Positions 54,782 to 63,810 of a DNA stretch of 64,000 nucleotides are shown piece by piece (the first letter of the stretch is position 1; every line of letters starts with the position of its first letter). Below the pieces are notes generated by a model, which did no database searches, was not told the DNA's origin, and was given only the letters and a program-made list of their open reading frames with translations. The stretch comes from Methylobacterium sp. J-026. GTDB taxonomy: Bacteria > Pseudomonadota > Alphaproteobacteria > Rhizobiales > Beijerinckiaceae. The DNA is taken from assembly GCF_022829585.1 (NCBI RefSeq), contig NZ_JAKSYC010000163.1:1-64000 (forward strand), given 5' to 3'. The translations under genes were made by a program, and so were the position numbers.

Positions 54782-55840
54782 TCAGGCCTCGTCCTCCGCC
54801 GGGGCCTTCCCGGAGCGCTCGGCGAGGCGCGCCAGCGTCGTCAGCTCGCGGAACCAGGCCCGGACCGGCTTGGCCGGCGTCCCGCCCCAGCGGCTGCCCG
54901 GGGGCACGTCGCGGTTGACGTTGGACGAGCCGGCGATCTGCGCGCCGCGTCCGATGCGCAGATGGCCCACCACCCCCACCTGCCCGCCGAGGACCACGTA
55001 ATCCTCCAGCGTGGTCGAGCCGGAGATGCCGACCCCGGATACGATCACGCAGTGGCGCCCGATGACGACGTTGTGGGCGATCTGCACGAGGTTGTCGATC
55101 TTGGTCCCCTCCCCGATCACCGTATCGCGCGAGGCGCCCCGGTCGATCGTGGTGTTGGCGCCGATCTCGACATCGTCCTGCACGATCACCCGGCCGATCT
55201 GCGGGACCTTGAGATGCGTCGCGCCCATGGCGAAGCCGAACCCGTCCTGGCCGAGCCGCGCCCCCGGGTGGAGGATCACCCGGTTCCCCAGCAGGGCGTG
55301 GCTGAGGGTCGTGCCGGCGCCGATCGCGCAGTCGCGCCCGATGCGCACGCCCGGGCCAATCACCGCGTTCGGGCCGACCACCGTCCCCGCCCCGATCTCG
55401 GCGCCCGGGCCGATCACCGCACCCGGATCGACCGTGACGCCGTCCTCGAGCCGGGCCTCCGGATGGACATGGGCCCCCGGGGCGATGCCGCGGGCGGCGA
55501 ATTGCGAGCCGGGACGCAGGGCGTCGGGGTGAAGGCGCCCGAGCAGCGTGGCGTAGGCGCGGTAGGGATCGCGGCTGACCAGGGCGACGGTCCCGGCCGG
55601 GCACCGGGCCACGAACCGTGGCGAGACCAGGCAGGCGCCCGCCCGGGTCGTGGCCAGCGCGTCGCCGTAGCGGGCATTGTCCATGTAGGCGAGGTGCTGC
55701 GGCCCCGCATTTTCCAGGGGCGCCGCACCGACGAGCCGAGCTTGCGGATCGGCGCCCTCCGGGAGGGCGGCGCCGGCGACCCCCGCGATCTCCGCGAGGG
55801 TCAGATCTGCCGCGGCGGCGAAGAAGATGAGGTCGGTCAT
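54782..55840 (-). CDS. lpxD: UDP-3-O-acylglucosamine N-acyltransferase LpxD
   Basis: Adds the second (N-linked) 3-hydroxyacyl chain of lipid A. The 352-residue trimeric beta-helix enzyme has a uridine-binding N-terminal domain, many hexapeptide repeats ([20 protein letters not shown]) and the catalytic His in [17 protein letters not shown]. The start at ATG 55840 follows a strong hairpin (55850-55879) and has no purine-rich ribosome-binding site, unlike its neighbours; fabZ begins 133 bp after its stop. Confidence 0.94.
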   Translation of the reverse strand: MTDLIFFAAAADLTLAEIAGVAGAALPEGADPQARLVGAAPLENAGPQHLAYMDNARYGDALATTRAGACLVSPRFVARCPAGTVALVSRDPYRAYATLLGRLHPDALRPGSQFAARGIAPGAHVHPEARLEDGVTVDPGAVIGPGAEIGAGTVVGPNAVIGPGVRIGRDCAIGAGTTLSHALLGNRVILHPGARLGQDGFGFAMGATHLKVPQIGRVIVQDDVEIGANTTIDRGASRDTVIGEGTKIDNLVQIAHNVVIGRHCVIVSGVGISGSTTLEDYVVLGGQVGVVGHLRIGRGAQIAGSSNVNRDVPPGSRWGGTPAKPVRAWFRELTTLARLAERSGKAPAEDEA

Positions 55841-55849
55841 GCGCGATAA

Positions 55850-55879
55850 CGCGCCGGCCCGGGTGATCCGGCCGGCGCG
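55850..55879 (-). terminator. Strong hairpin between bamA and lpxD
   Basis: Perfect 10-bp arms CGCGCCGGCC (55850-55859) and GGCCGGCGCG (55870-55879) with a 10-nt loop, ending 9 bp before the lpxD start. On the minus strand it is followed by GTTATC, not a real T-tract. It could attenuate read-through from bamA or occlude lpxD translation initiation. Confidence 0.6.
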
Positions 55880-55892
55880 CTTGAGATTTTGA

Positions 55893-58463
55893 TCAGAAGC
55901 GCGAGCCGCCGGAGAAGCGGAACGCCTGGGTCTGATCCTTGCCGATATGCCCGATCTTGTTGAGCAGCGGCACGTACACGGACTGACCCTCGTCCTTCGT
56001 CAGGGCGTAGGCGTAGTCGAAGCGGATCGGGCCGAGCGGCGAGTTCCACAGGATGGACGCGCCCACCGAGGAGCGGATCGCGGCGGTGTCGCGGACGTTC
56101 ACGCATTCCGGCTCGACGCCGATGGTGAAGGCCGAGAAGTTGCACTTTCCGGTCTGCGGCGCGGTGCCGTTGATGAACCCGTCGCCGTTCACGTCGAAGC
56201 TGCGCTTGCTGTGATAGCCGAACAGCGTGCCGGCATCGGCGAAGAGCGCGCCCTTCAGGCCCAGGTCGCGCGGGACGCCCGGCAGCGGGAACTGCACTTC
56301 GAGGGTACCGCCGATATAGGTCGAGCCGCCGATCGCGTTCGAGCGGGCGTCGGCGATGCCGACGTCGCGCGGACCGATGCCGTTCGGCGCGAAGCCGCGG
56401 ACCAGCGACGGGCCGAGGAAGAACTCGTCGGTGACCCGCAGGGGCTGGCCGTTGATCGACTGGATGTGGCCGCCCTGGAACCGGACGAAGCCGATCACGT
56501 CCTCGAAGAGCTCCTTGTAGTAGCGCGCATCGGCGGTCACGCGGAAGAACTTGGAGTCGCCGCCGAGGCCGGCCACGTCGGGCTTCAGCTCGGCGTAGAG
56601 GCCGTTATGGGGCGCGCCGACGACGTCGAGGGTCGAGTAGGCGAGCGTCAGGCCGGCCAGGGAGGTCAGCGTGTTGCCCTGCGAGCCCTTGATGGCGATC
56701 GAGGCCTCGCCGTCATAGGCGCAGTTCGGGTAGAGCGCCTGCCCGCCGATGTTGCGGCCGGTATTCGGGTCGATCGTGCCCGCCGCGTAGGTGGCGGTGT
56801 AGCCGGGGATCGGCACCGAGCAATCGTTGTACGGCCGCTTCAGGGTGTTCGGCACCTTCAGCTCGGTGTTGTACAGCGAGTAGCGCAGCGTGACGCCGAA
56901 CTCCTCGGTGATCGGCAGGCCGAGGCGGAGCTGCCCGCCATAGACCGTGGTCTCGTAGCGCGAGTACCGGGTCAGGTCGGAGTACTTGTAGAAGGCGTCG
57001 AAGCCGGCGGCGAGGCGGTAGCCGAGGAAGTACGGCTCGGTGAACGAGAAGTCGACGCCGCGCGAGTACTGGCCGCCGGTGCCCGCGAGGCGGACATACT
57101 GGCCGCGGCCGAGGAAGTTCGACTCGGAGACCGAGACCTCGCCGATGATGCCGTCCTGGGTGGAGTAGCCACCGGCCACCGAGAACGAGCCCGTGGGCTG
57201 ATCCTCAACGTCGATGTTGATCACCACCCGGTCCGGGGCCGAGCCCGGCTCGTTGGAGAAGCGGACCTTCTTGAAGAAGCCCAGCCCGTTCAGGCGCCGC
57301 TCGGCGCGGTCGGTGAGCACGCGATTGTAGGCGTCGCCCTCGGCGATATCGAGTTCGCGGCGGATGACGTAGTCGCGGGTGCGGGTGTTGCCCCGGATGT
57401 TGATGCGCTCGACGTAGACGTGCGGGCCGTCCTCGACCACGAAGCCCAGGGAGACCTGGTGGGTCGCCGGGTCGCGCTGGCCGGTCGGGCGGACCTGCGC
57501 GAACGGGTAGCCCGCGCGGTTCACCTCGCGGGTGACGTTGTTCAGCGTCTTCTCGACATCGTCGGCGTTGTAGACGTCACCCACGGCGGCCGTGATGCCG
57601 CCGTCGAGCCGGGCGGTATCGAGCCCGGGCAGGCGCGTATCCACCTGGACCGCGCCGACCTTGTACTGCTCGCCCTCGTTCACCGTGACGGTGATGACGT
57701 AGCCGGAGGACTCGCCCTCGACGTAGCGGGCGTCGGCGCTCACCACCTGGAAATCGGCGTAGCCGTTCTTCAGGTAGTAGCGGCGCACCTGGTCGAGGTC
57801 GTTGGTGATACGGTCGGGATCGTAGACATCGGAGGTCTTGATGAACGACAGGAAGTTCATCTCCGAGGAGCTCATCAGCCCCTTCAGGGTCCGGTCCGAA
57901 TAGGCGTTGTTGCCGACGAAGTTGATCGAGATGATGCCGGTCTTGTCGCCCTCGTCGACCTGGTAGATCACGTCGACGCGGCCGTTGGGCAGGTCGACGG
58001 TGCGGTAGGTCACCTTGGCGGTGCCGCGGCCGAAGCGCTTGTAGACGTCGCGGATGCGCGCCAGATCGGCGTTGACGATCGCCTCGCTGTAGGGGCCGCG
58101 GGCCTTGGCCTCGACCACGCCCTCCAGGGTCGCCTTCTCGATCTTCTTGTTGCCCTCGAAGACCACGCGGTTGATCAGGTTGTTCTCGCGGACGGTGACC
58201 ACCGTGCGCCCGCCCGACTGGGCGACCTTCACGTCCGAGAACATGCCGCTCGCCAGCAGATTGCGGCGGGCCTCCTCGGCCGAACCCGACGCCGTGCCGG
58301 TCACGTAGGACCGGACCGTATCGGCATCGACGCGCTGGTTGCCCTGGACGACGATCTGCTGCGCCTGGGCCGCCCCGCCCAGGACGACGCCAAGACCAGC
58401 AGTGACTAGGACGATGGTTCTCCGCACCGACTTGCGTCGGTGCTTCCCCGTCAACGACATCAT
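55893..58463 (-). CDS. bamA: Outer-membrane protein assembly factor BamA
   Basis: Central Omp85 subunit of the BAM complex that folds beta-barrel proteins into the outer membrane. The 856-residue precursor has a signal peptide ([20 protein letters not shown], cleavage AQAQQ), five POTRA domains (repeats beginning [51 protein letters not shown]) and a C-terminal 16-strand barrel; [11 protein letters not shown] is the conserved VRGF/Y loop and the chain ends in Phe (GGSRF). The barrel loops contain extra Cys ([28 protein letters not shown]). Two ATGs in tandem at 58463/58460. Preceded by a 435-bp gap and followed by lpxD. Confidence 0.95.
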   Translation of the reverse strand: MMSLTGKHRRKSVRRTIVLVTAGLGVVLGGAAQAQQIVVQGNQRVDADTVRSYVTGTASGSAEEARRNLLASGMFSDVKVAQSGGRTVVTVRENNLINRVVFEGNKKIEKATLEGVVEAKARGPYSEAIVNADLARIRDVYKRFGRGTAKVTYRTVDLPNGRVDVIYQVDEGDKTGIISINFVGNNAYSDRTLKGLMSSSEMNFLSFIKTSDVYDPDRITNDLDQVRRYYLKNGYADFQVVSADARYVEGESSGYVITVTVNEGEQYKVGAVQVDTRLPGLDTARLDGGITAAVGDVYNADDVEKTLNNVTREVNRAGYPFAQVRPTGQRDPATHQVSLGFVVEDGPHVYVERINIRGNTRTRDYVIRRELDIAEGDAYNRVLTDRAERRLNGLGFFKKVRFSNEPGSAPDRVVINIDVEDQPTGSFSVAGGYSTQDGIIGEVSVSESNFLGRGQYVRLAGTGGQYSRGVDFSFTEPYFLGYRLAAGFDAFYKYSDLTRYSRYETTVYGGQLRLGLPITEEFGVTLRYSLYNTELKVPNTLKRPYNDCSVPIPGYTATYAAGTIDPNTGRNIGGQALYPNCAYDGEASIAIKGSQGNTLTSLAGLTLAYSTLDVVGAPHNGLYAELKPDVAGLGGDSKFFRVTADARYYKELFEDVIGFVRFQGGHIQSINGQPLRVTDEFFLGPSLVRGFAPNGIGPRDVGIADARSNAIGGSTYIGGTLEVQFPLPGVPRDLGLKGALFADAGTLFGYHSKRSFDVNGDGFINGTAPQTGKCNFSAFTIGVEPECVNVRDTAAIRSSVGASILWNSPLGPIRFDYAYALTKDEGQSVYVPLLNKIGHIGKDQTQAFRFSGGSRF

Positions 58464-58898
58464 GCAATCGCCCGTTTCTGTTCTGGTCGCGGGGGTTAGC
58501 CCGTCACAGGCGACCGTTGGTCGGCCGTCCTGATCACCTGGTCCAAGCGTGGCTTCGGTCCAAGCGTAGCTCTTAGCGGGATTCCCCTGCCAAGCAAACG
58601 CGCGGGAGGCCATCGTCAGGGGATTTTGGGGGGTCGTGGCCTTCGCGCCACTTAACGAAGCGCCCCGTCGGTCGGCAAACGGCGGATCGTGGTAAACGCC
58701 GCGTAAACACCTGCCACAGCGCGATTTTTCACGCCCGCAGAGGAACGTGGTCACGGCCTGTTAACCGGATTTTGACCCGTCGGCGGGGCCGAGATCGGGC
58801 GGCTTCGGGGCCGGATCGCGGCGGGAATCAGGCATCGTTTCCGGTGGAGATCGGACAGGATCCCCAGGCGCCTCCCGCCGGTCCGCAACGCCTCCGGA
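58464..58898 (-). promoter_or_regulatory. bamA upstream region
   Basis: The 435 bp between rseP and bamA are unusually long for this gene pair and probably carry an independent bamA promoter. They include a direct repeat GGTCCAAGCGT at 58540-58550 and 58557-58567 (17-bp period) and a less GC-rich stretch around 58700-58780 (GGTAAACGCCGCGTAAACAC; CTGTTAACCGGATTTTGACC). I could not fix -35/-10 hexamers with confidence and saw no small gene. Confidence 0.45.
58540..58567. repeat. Tandem 11-bp direct repeat upstream of bamA
   Basis: GGTCCAAGCGT occurs at 58540-58550 and 58557-58567, starts 17 bp apart, 77-104 bp before the bamA ATG. Same-strand spacing of about 1.5 helical turns could suit a regulator binding to two half-sites. 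Confidence 0.55.
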
Positions 58899-60053
58899 TT
58901 AGGTGTTCCGCCAGGACGCGCCGAGGTTGAGGATGTCGTTCCAGGCGGCGAACAGCATCAGCATCAGGACCAGCGCGAGGCCGATCCGGAAGCCGATCTC
59001 CTGGGCGCGCTCGCTGAGCGGGCGGCCCCGGACCACCTCGAAGGCGTAGAACAGCAGGTGGCCGCCATCGAGCAGCGGCACCGGGAACAGATTCAGCAGG
59101 CCGATCGAGACCGATAGGAGCGCAATCAGCCCGACGAGGCCGCCGACGCCGCCGGTTTTGGCGACCTCGCCGGAGACGCGGGCGATGCCGATCGGACCCG
59201 AGAGCTGGTCGGCGGATTCGCGGCCGGTGGCGAGCTTGCCGAGATACGAGAAGGTCCGCTCGACGACGAAGTAGGTCTCCTTCACGCCGAGGTTCAGGGA
59301 CTCGACGGGCCCGTAGCGCACGAGGCGGGCCTCGGACCCGGCCGGCGAGCGGATGCCCAGCCGGCCGATCCGGTGGCGGCCGAACGGCGTCTTCTCCTCG
59401 AAGGTGGCGGGGGTCGCCTGGATGGTGATCGGGTGATCGTCGCGCTCCACCGTAAAGGTCAGCGGCGTCCCGGCGCTGCCCGTCACCGTCCGATACATGG
59501 CGTTGAAGTCGCCGATCGTTTCACCGTCGATGGCGGTGATCACGTCGCCCGGCTGGAACCCGGCCTGGGCGGCGACGCTGCCCGGCTCCACCGAGGAAAC
59601 CCGGGCGGGCAATTCGTAGCGTCCGCCGAGCCAGATCGCGCCGGCGAAGAGCAGGATCGCCAGGATGAAATTCGCCACCGGGCCGGCGGCGACGATCGCG
59701 GCGCGCTTGGCCACGGGCTGGGTCGGGAAGCTGATCGCCCGCTCCTGCGGGCTCATCCGGGCGACGGCCTCGGGGTCGGGCATGCTCGCCCCGTTCACGT
59801 CGCCGTGGAACTTCACGTAGCCGCCGAGGGGGATCGCACAGAGCTTCCAGCGGGTGCCGCGGCGGTCGTTGAAGCCGAACAGTTCCGGCCCGAAGCCGAG
59901 GGAGAAGGCGTGGACGCCGACGCCGCACCAGCGGCCGACCAGGAAGTGGCCCATCTCGTGCACGAACACCACGACGGTGAGCACGAACAGGAACGGGATC
60001 AGGGCGCCGAAGAAGCCACCGGCGGTGCCGCCCATCGCGTTGAGGAAGTCCAT
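58899..60053 (-). CDS. rseP: Site-2 intramembrane metalloprotease RseP
   Basis: Zinc protease that cuts membrane-bound anti-sigma factors and remnant signal peptides. The 384-residue membrane protein has the zinc site FVHEMGHFLVGR in helix 1, a single PDZ domain (about 170-260; VEPGSVAAQAGFQPGDVITA) and the third zinc ligand in LFPVPLLDGGHLLFYAFEVV. ATG 60053 gives MDFLNAMGG. In many alphaproteobacteria dxr is immediately upstream; here the dxr 3' end is about 3.8 kb away, separated by an efflux cassette. Confidence 0.94.
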   Translation of the reverse strand: MDFLNAMGGTAGGFFGALIPFLFVLTVVVFVHEMGHFLVGRWCGVGVHAFSLGFGPELFGFNDRRGTRWKLCAIPLGGYVKFHGDVNGASMPDPEAVARMSPQERAISFPTQPVAKRAAIVAAGPVANFILAILLFAGAIWLGGRYELPARVSSVEPGSVAAQAGFQPGDVITAIDGETIGDFNAMYRTVTGSAGTPLTFTVERDDHPITIQATPATFEEKTPFGRHRIGRLGIRSPAGSEARLVRYGPVESLNLGVKETYFVVERTFSYLGKLATGRESADQLSGPIGIARVSGEVAKTGGVGGLVGLIALLSVSIGLLNLFPVPLLDGGHLLFYAFEVVRGRPLSERAQEIGFRIGLALVLMLMLFAAWNDILNLGASWRNT

Positions 60054-60189
60054 AAGCCGATCCCTGGCCGCCTTGGCGCCGGTATCCCGCTCCGGCACAT
60101 CCCGACATCCTAGCAGATCGGGGGGGCGCACCGCCAACGCAATCCTGCGCGGGATCGCGCAGCGTCGCGGCCCCCGGGGGGCTGGGCCG

Positions 60190-61776
60190 TCAGTGGCCCC
60201 CGCCGCCCCCGGGCCCCCCGCGCGGGCGCCGAACCAGCGGCACCGCGCAGGCCATCGCCAGGAACAACACGGTGAGGGCGAGGAACACGTCCTCGAAGGC
60301 CATCACCAGGCCCTGGATCCGCACCGTGTTGGTCATGGCCTTCAGCGCCATGTCGGGGGCGGCGCTGCCGAAGGATTCGAAGCCGCGCTGGAGGCTGTCG
60401 AGGCGCTCCAGGGCGGCGGTGCTCGTCCAGCTGAAGCGCTCGTGCAACCGGGCGAGATGCAGGTCCCACCGGTCGTTGAGGACCGTGTTGATCAGGGCGA
60501 GACCGACGGCGCCGCCGAGGTTGCGGGTGAGGTTGAACAGGCCGGAGGCGTTCTTCATCCGGGCCGGCGGCAGGGTGCCCAGCGCGATGTTGTTGATCGG
60601 GATCATGCACAGCATGAGCGAGCAGCCGCGCAGGATCTGCGGCAGCAGCAGTTCCCTGAAGTCCCAATCCTTGGTGAGGCCGGTGACGATCCAGGTGCCG
60701 CAGGCGAAGCCCGCGAAGCCGAGCCCCATCATGATCCGCGGGTCGAGCTTGCCCGAGAGCCGGCCGGCGATCGGCGCGGTGATGAACATGAACAGCCCGG
60801 AGACGAACATCGTCTCGCCGATCATCAGCGCCGAGTAGCCGCGCACCCGGGCGAGATAGACCGGGTAGATGTAGGTGAGCCCGTAGAGCCCGATGCCCAG
60901 GACGAAGCTCGCGACGCAGCCGCTGGCGAAGTTGCGGTCGGAGAAGGCGCGCAGGTCCACGATCGGCTGCTTCGCCGTGAACACCCGCCAGAAGAACAGC
61001 AGCCCCGAGACGCCGCAGATCACCGCGCAGGCGAACACCGCCTCGTCCTGCAGCCAATCGTGGTTCGGGCCCTCCTCCAGCACGTATTCGAGGCAGCCCA
61101 GGAAGCCCGCCATGAAGACCAGGCCCAGCCAGTCGAAGGCCTGCAGGAGCGCGTGGTTGGGCTTGTCGAAATCGACCAGGATCCAGGTCGAGACCGTGAC
61201 GAAGATGCCGGGCACGACGTTGATCAGGAACAGCCAGTGCCAGGACATCAGGTCGGTCAGGTAGCCGCCGACCGTGGGGCCGATGGTCGGCGCCAGGGTC
61301 GCCACGAGGCCGATCATCGGCGAGACGATGGTGCGCTTCGAGGGCGGGAAGATCGTGAAGGCGGCCGCGAACACGGTCGGGATCATGCCGCCGCCGATGA
61401 AGCCCTGCGCGGCCCGCCAGACGATCATCTCGCCGATCGACGTGGAGGTGGCGCACATCAGGCTCATCAGCGTGAAGCCGCCCGCCGAGATCGCGAACAT
61501 CCAGCGGGTCGAGAGCACCCGGGACAGGGTGCCGGAGAGCGGGATCGAGATCACCTCGGCGATAAGGTAGCTGGTCTGCACCCAGGGGATCTCGTCGCCC
61601 GAGGCCGACAGGCCGGCCTGGATCTCGTTCAGGGAAGCCGAGACGATCTGGATGTCCAGGATCGCCATGAACATCCCGAAGACCATGCAGACGAACGCCA
61701 CCATGCGGCGGCGGTCCAGCGGGGGCTCGGCGGCGCGGGCCGGCGCGCCGGGCGTCAGGGCGGCGGTGGCGGCCAT
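60190..61776 (-). CDS. emrB: DHA2/EmrB-type MFS drug efflux permease
   Basis: A 528-residue, 14-helix MFS exporter of the DHA2 family: VFGMFMAILDIQIVSASLNE (motif D region), QGFIGGGMIPTVFAAAFTIF, GLVATLAPTIGPTVGGYL (motif C, antiporter signature) and NVVPGIFVTVSTWILVDFDK. Works with the EmrA-like adaptor encoded just upstream to expel toxic hydrophobic compounds across both membranes. The C-terminus is glycine-rich. The adaptor gene ends 8 bp upstream. Confidence 0.9.
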   Translation of the reverse strand: MAATAALTPGAPARAAEPPLDRRRMVAFVCMVFGMFMAILDIQIVSASLNEIQAGLSASGDEIPWVQTSYLIAEVISIPLSGTLSRVLSTRWMFAISAGGFTLMSLMCATSTSIGEMIVWRAAQGFIGGGMIPTVFAAAFTIFPPSKRTIVSPMIGLVATLAPTIGPTVGGYLTDLMSWHWLFLINVVPGIFVTVSTWILVDFDKPNHALLQAFDWLGLVFMAGFLGCLEYVLEEGPNHDWLQDEAVFACAVICGVSGLLFFWRVFTAKQPIVDLRAFSDRNFASGCVASFVLGIGLYGLTYIYPVYLARVRGYSALMIGETMFVSGLFMFITAPIAGRLSGKLDPRIMMGLGFAGFACGTWIVTGLTKDWDFRELLLPQILRGCSLMLCMIPINNIALGTLPPARMKNASGLFNLTRNLGGAVGLALINTVLNDRWDLHLARLHERFSWTSTAALERLDSLQRGFESFGSAAPDMALKAMTNTVRIQGLVMAFEDVFLALTVLFLAMACAVPLVRRPRGGPGGGGGH

Positions 61777-61784
61777 GGACCGGC

Positions 61785-63020
61785 TCAGCGGAGCGCGGTG
61801 CTGACCGGCGGCCCGGCGGCGGCCCGGTCGAGGACCGAGCGGTCCGCGCCGGCGCGGGTATCGACCCGCACCACCGCCGATAGGCCCGGCCGCAGCAGGC
61901 CCTCGCGGGCCACCGCCTCGGGCACGCGCACCCGCACCGGCAGGCGCTGAACGATCTTGGTGAAGTTGCCGGTGGCGTTGTCGGGCGGCAGGAGGCTGAA
62001 CACCGACCCGGAGGCCGGCGAGAACGATTCCACCACCCCCTGGATCTCCCGGTCCGGATAGGCGTCGACCGTGACCGTCACCGGCTGGCCCGGGCGCATG
62101 CGCTGGACCTGGGTCTCCTTGAAGTTCGCGTCGATGTGCACGCTCTGGAGCGGCACGAGGGCGGCGATCCGGGTCCCGGGCGCGACGTAGGCGCCGGCCT
62201 CCACGGCCTTGTTGCCGACGACCCCGTCGAAGGGCGCGCGGATCACCGAGAAGTCGAGGTCGCGGCGGGCCCGGTCAACGGCGGTGCGAAGTTCCGCCGC
62301 CACGCTCTCGGCTTCGCGCTTCTGCGCCTGGAGGACGTCGACATTGGCCCGCGCTGCGGCGAGGCCGGCCTCCATGGCCTTCACCGAGGCCTCGGTCCGG
62401 TCGCGGTCGGCGCGGGTCTGGTCGATGCGCGACTTGGCGACGTAATCCGCCTGCATCTGCATCGACCGGGCGAAATCCGCCTGGGCCCGGACGGCGTCGG
62501 CCCGGGTTGCGTCGAGCTGCGCGGCGGCCTGGGCGACCTGCGCCTGGGCCGCCTCGGCCTGCCGGGCGATCCGGGCGATGGTGCTCTCCTGGGTGGCGAG
62601 CTTGTCCTGCGCGGCCTGGAGGGCGAGGCGGTAATCGCCGTCGTCGAGCTTGGCGATCACGTCGCCCTTCCTGACCGACACGCCGTTCACCACCGGGACG
62701 GATTCGAGGTAGCCCGAGACCTTCGCGGCGAGAACCGAGATGTCGGCCTGCACGTAGGCATCGTCGGTCGCGACGAAGAAGCGTCCGACCGTCCACCACT
62801 GCCAGGCGACAGACGAGCCGATGCCGAGCGCGGCCACCAGCGCGGCGAGCAGGACGACTCGCCGGAGCGGGCGCTTGCGGGCGGGGGCCGCATCCACGAC
62901 GGGCATGGTCGGCTCTGGCGCGGCGGGGGCGGGTGCACGCGGTGTCGTGGTCTCGGCGCGCGTCTCGTCACCGCATTCGCCGGTGGGGGACGGCCGATCG
63001 GCCTCCTCGCGGAGAGACAT
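61785..63020 (-). CDS. emrA: EmrA/HlyD-family periplasmic adaptor
   Basis: Membrane-fusion protein (411 residues): cytoplasmic N-terminus, TM helix at about 53-72 (VVLLAALVAALGIGSSVAWQ), barrel-sandwich halves (YVQADISVLAAKVSGYLESV and RAPFDGVVGNKAVEAGAYVA) flanking a long alpha-helical hairpin rich in Ala/Gln/Arg, then the beta-barrel (DANFKETQVQRMRPGQPVTV). It links the EmrB-like pump to an outer-membrane channel. Divergent from the TetR gene, with two TetR operators in the shared 139-bp gap, so expression should be induced by the regulator's ligand. Confidence 0.9.
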   Translation of the reverse strand: MSLREEADRPSPTGECGDETRAETTTPRAPAPAAPEPTMPVVDAAPARKRPLRRVVLLAALVAALGIGSSVAWQWWTVGRFFVATDDAYVQADISVLAAKVSGYLESVPVVNGVSVRKGDVIAKLDDGDYRLALQAAQDKLATQESTIARIARQAEAAQAQVAQAAAQLDATRADAVRAQADFARSMQMQADYVAKSRIDQTRADRDRTEASVKAMEAGLAAARANVDVLQAQKREAESVAAELRTAVDRARRDLDFSVIRAPFDGVVGNKAVEAGAYVAPGTRIAALVPLQSVHIDANFKETQVQRMRPGQPVTVTVDAYPDREIQGVVESFSPASGSVFSLLPPDNATGNFTKIVQRLPVRVRVPEAVAREGLLRPGLSAVVRVDTRAGADRSVLDRAAAGPPVSTALR

Positions 63021-63039
63021 CGCACCACCTCACGGATAG

Positions 63040-63058
63040 TGACCGAACCGTTCGGTCA
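63040..63058. promoter_or_regulatory. TetR operator, emrA-proximal
   Basis: TGACCGAAC-C-GTTCGGTCA, a perfect palindrome with 9-bp arms, 20 bp before the emrA-like start. On the minus strand its TTGACC end can double as a -35 hexamer of the pump promoter. Confidence 0.8.
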
Positions 63059-63107
63059 AAAATTCGGCACCGCCTTGACGCGACTCCGAAAGCGCCTCAG
63101 GTTACGT

Positions 63108-63126
63108 TGACCGAACGGTTCGGTCA
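63108..63126. promoter_or_regulatory. TetR operator, tetR-proximal
   Basis: TGACCGAAC-G-GTTCGGTCA, identical to the first operator except for the central base; centres are 68 bp apart. It lies 34 bp before the tetR-type ATG, just after a possible -35 TTGACG at 63075-63080, so autoregulation is likely. Confidence 0.8.
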
Positions 63127-63159
63127 AGCGTGACAGCGTCTCGGACGCGGAGCGAAACC

Positions 63160-63798
63160 ATGGCTCAAGGTGCGGTGCTGGAGCGGGGACAGGCCCAGCA
63201 CGAAGGCGACAAGCGTCGGCAGATCCTCGACGGCGCCCGCCGGGTGTTCCTGGGGTCCGGGTTCGACGGGGCCAGCATGGGCGAGATCGCCCGGGCCGCC
63301 GGGGTCTCCAAGGGCACGCTCTACGTCTATTTCGACAGTAAGGAGGCGTTGTTCGAGGCGCTGACCATTCAGGAGAAGAGCCGCCTGGCCGAGGCGCTGT
63401 TCACCCTCGACGCGGACGATCCCGACGTCCCAGGGGTGCTGAACCGGCTCGGCGTGAGCTTCCTCAGCGAGATGTGCCGGCCCGAACACGTCTCCCTGGT
63501 CCGCATGGTGATCGGGGCCAGCGAGAAGTTCCCACGCTTCGGGCAAGTCTATTACGAGGCCGGGCCGGCCTGCGGCGTCGAGCGTCTGTCGGGTTATCTC
63601 GACGCGCAGGTCCAGGCCGGTCGGCTGCGGATCGCCGACACGGAACTCGCCGCCCGCCATTTCCTGCATCTCTGCCAGGCCGGCCTGCTGACGCGCCTCC
63701 TGTTCGGCGCGGGCGGCATCGCCGACGCGGCCGGCCGGCAGCACCAGGTGGACGAGGCGGTGCGGATGTTCCTGGCCGGATACGGGCCGACGCCCTGA
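63160..63798 (+). CDS. TetR/AcrR-family transcriptional regulator
   Basis: A 212-residue TetR repressor. Helix-turn-helix region: RRQILDGARRVFLGSGFDGA, SMGEIARAAGVSKGTLYVYF then DSKEALFEAL, all canonical. The C-terminal part is a ligand-binding domain of the AcrR/TetR_C type (RFGQVYYEAGPACGVERLSG). ATG 63160 is preferred over an upstream in-frame GTG at 63130 that would fall inside the leader. Presumably represses the emrAB-like pump and itself through the twin palindromes. Confidence 0.92.
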   Translation: MAQGAVLERGQAQHEGDKRRQILDGARRVFLGSGFDGASMGEIARAAGVSKGTLYVYFDSKEALFEALTIQEKSRLAEALFTLDADDPDVPGVLNRLGVSFLSEMCRPEHVSLVRMVIGASEKFPRFGQVYYEAGPACGVERLSGYLDAQVQAGRLRIADTELAARHFLHLCQAGLLTRLLFGAGGIADAAGRQHQVDEAVRMFLAGYGPTP

Positions 63799-63810
63799 CC
63801 CGCGCCGCTC

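Noticed and set aside
59854-61950. A 698-codon plus-strand frame across rseP, emrB and emrA
   Set aside because: Antisense to three clear genes; composition is His/Arg/Gly/Asp-rich, typical of high-GC shadows.
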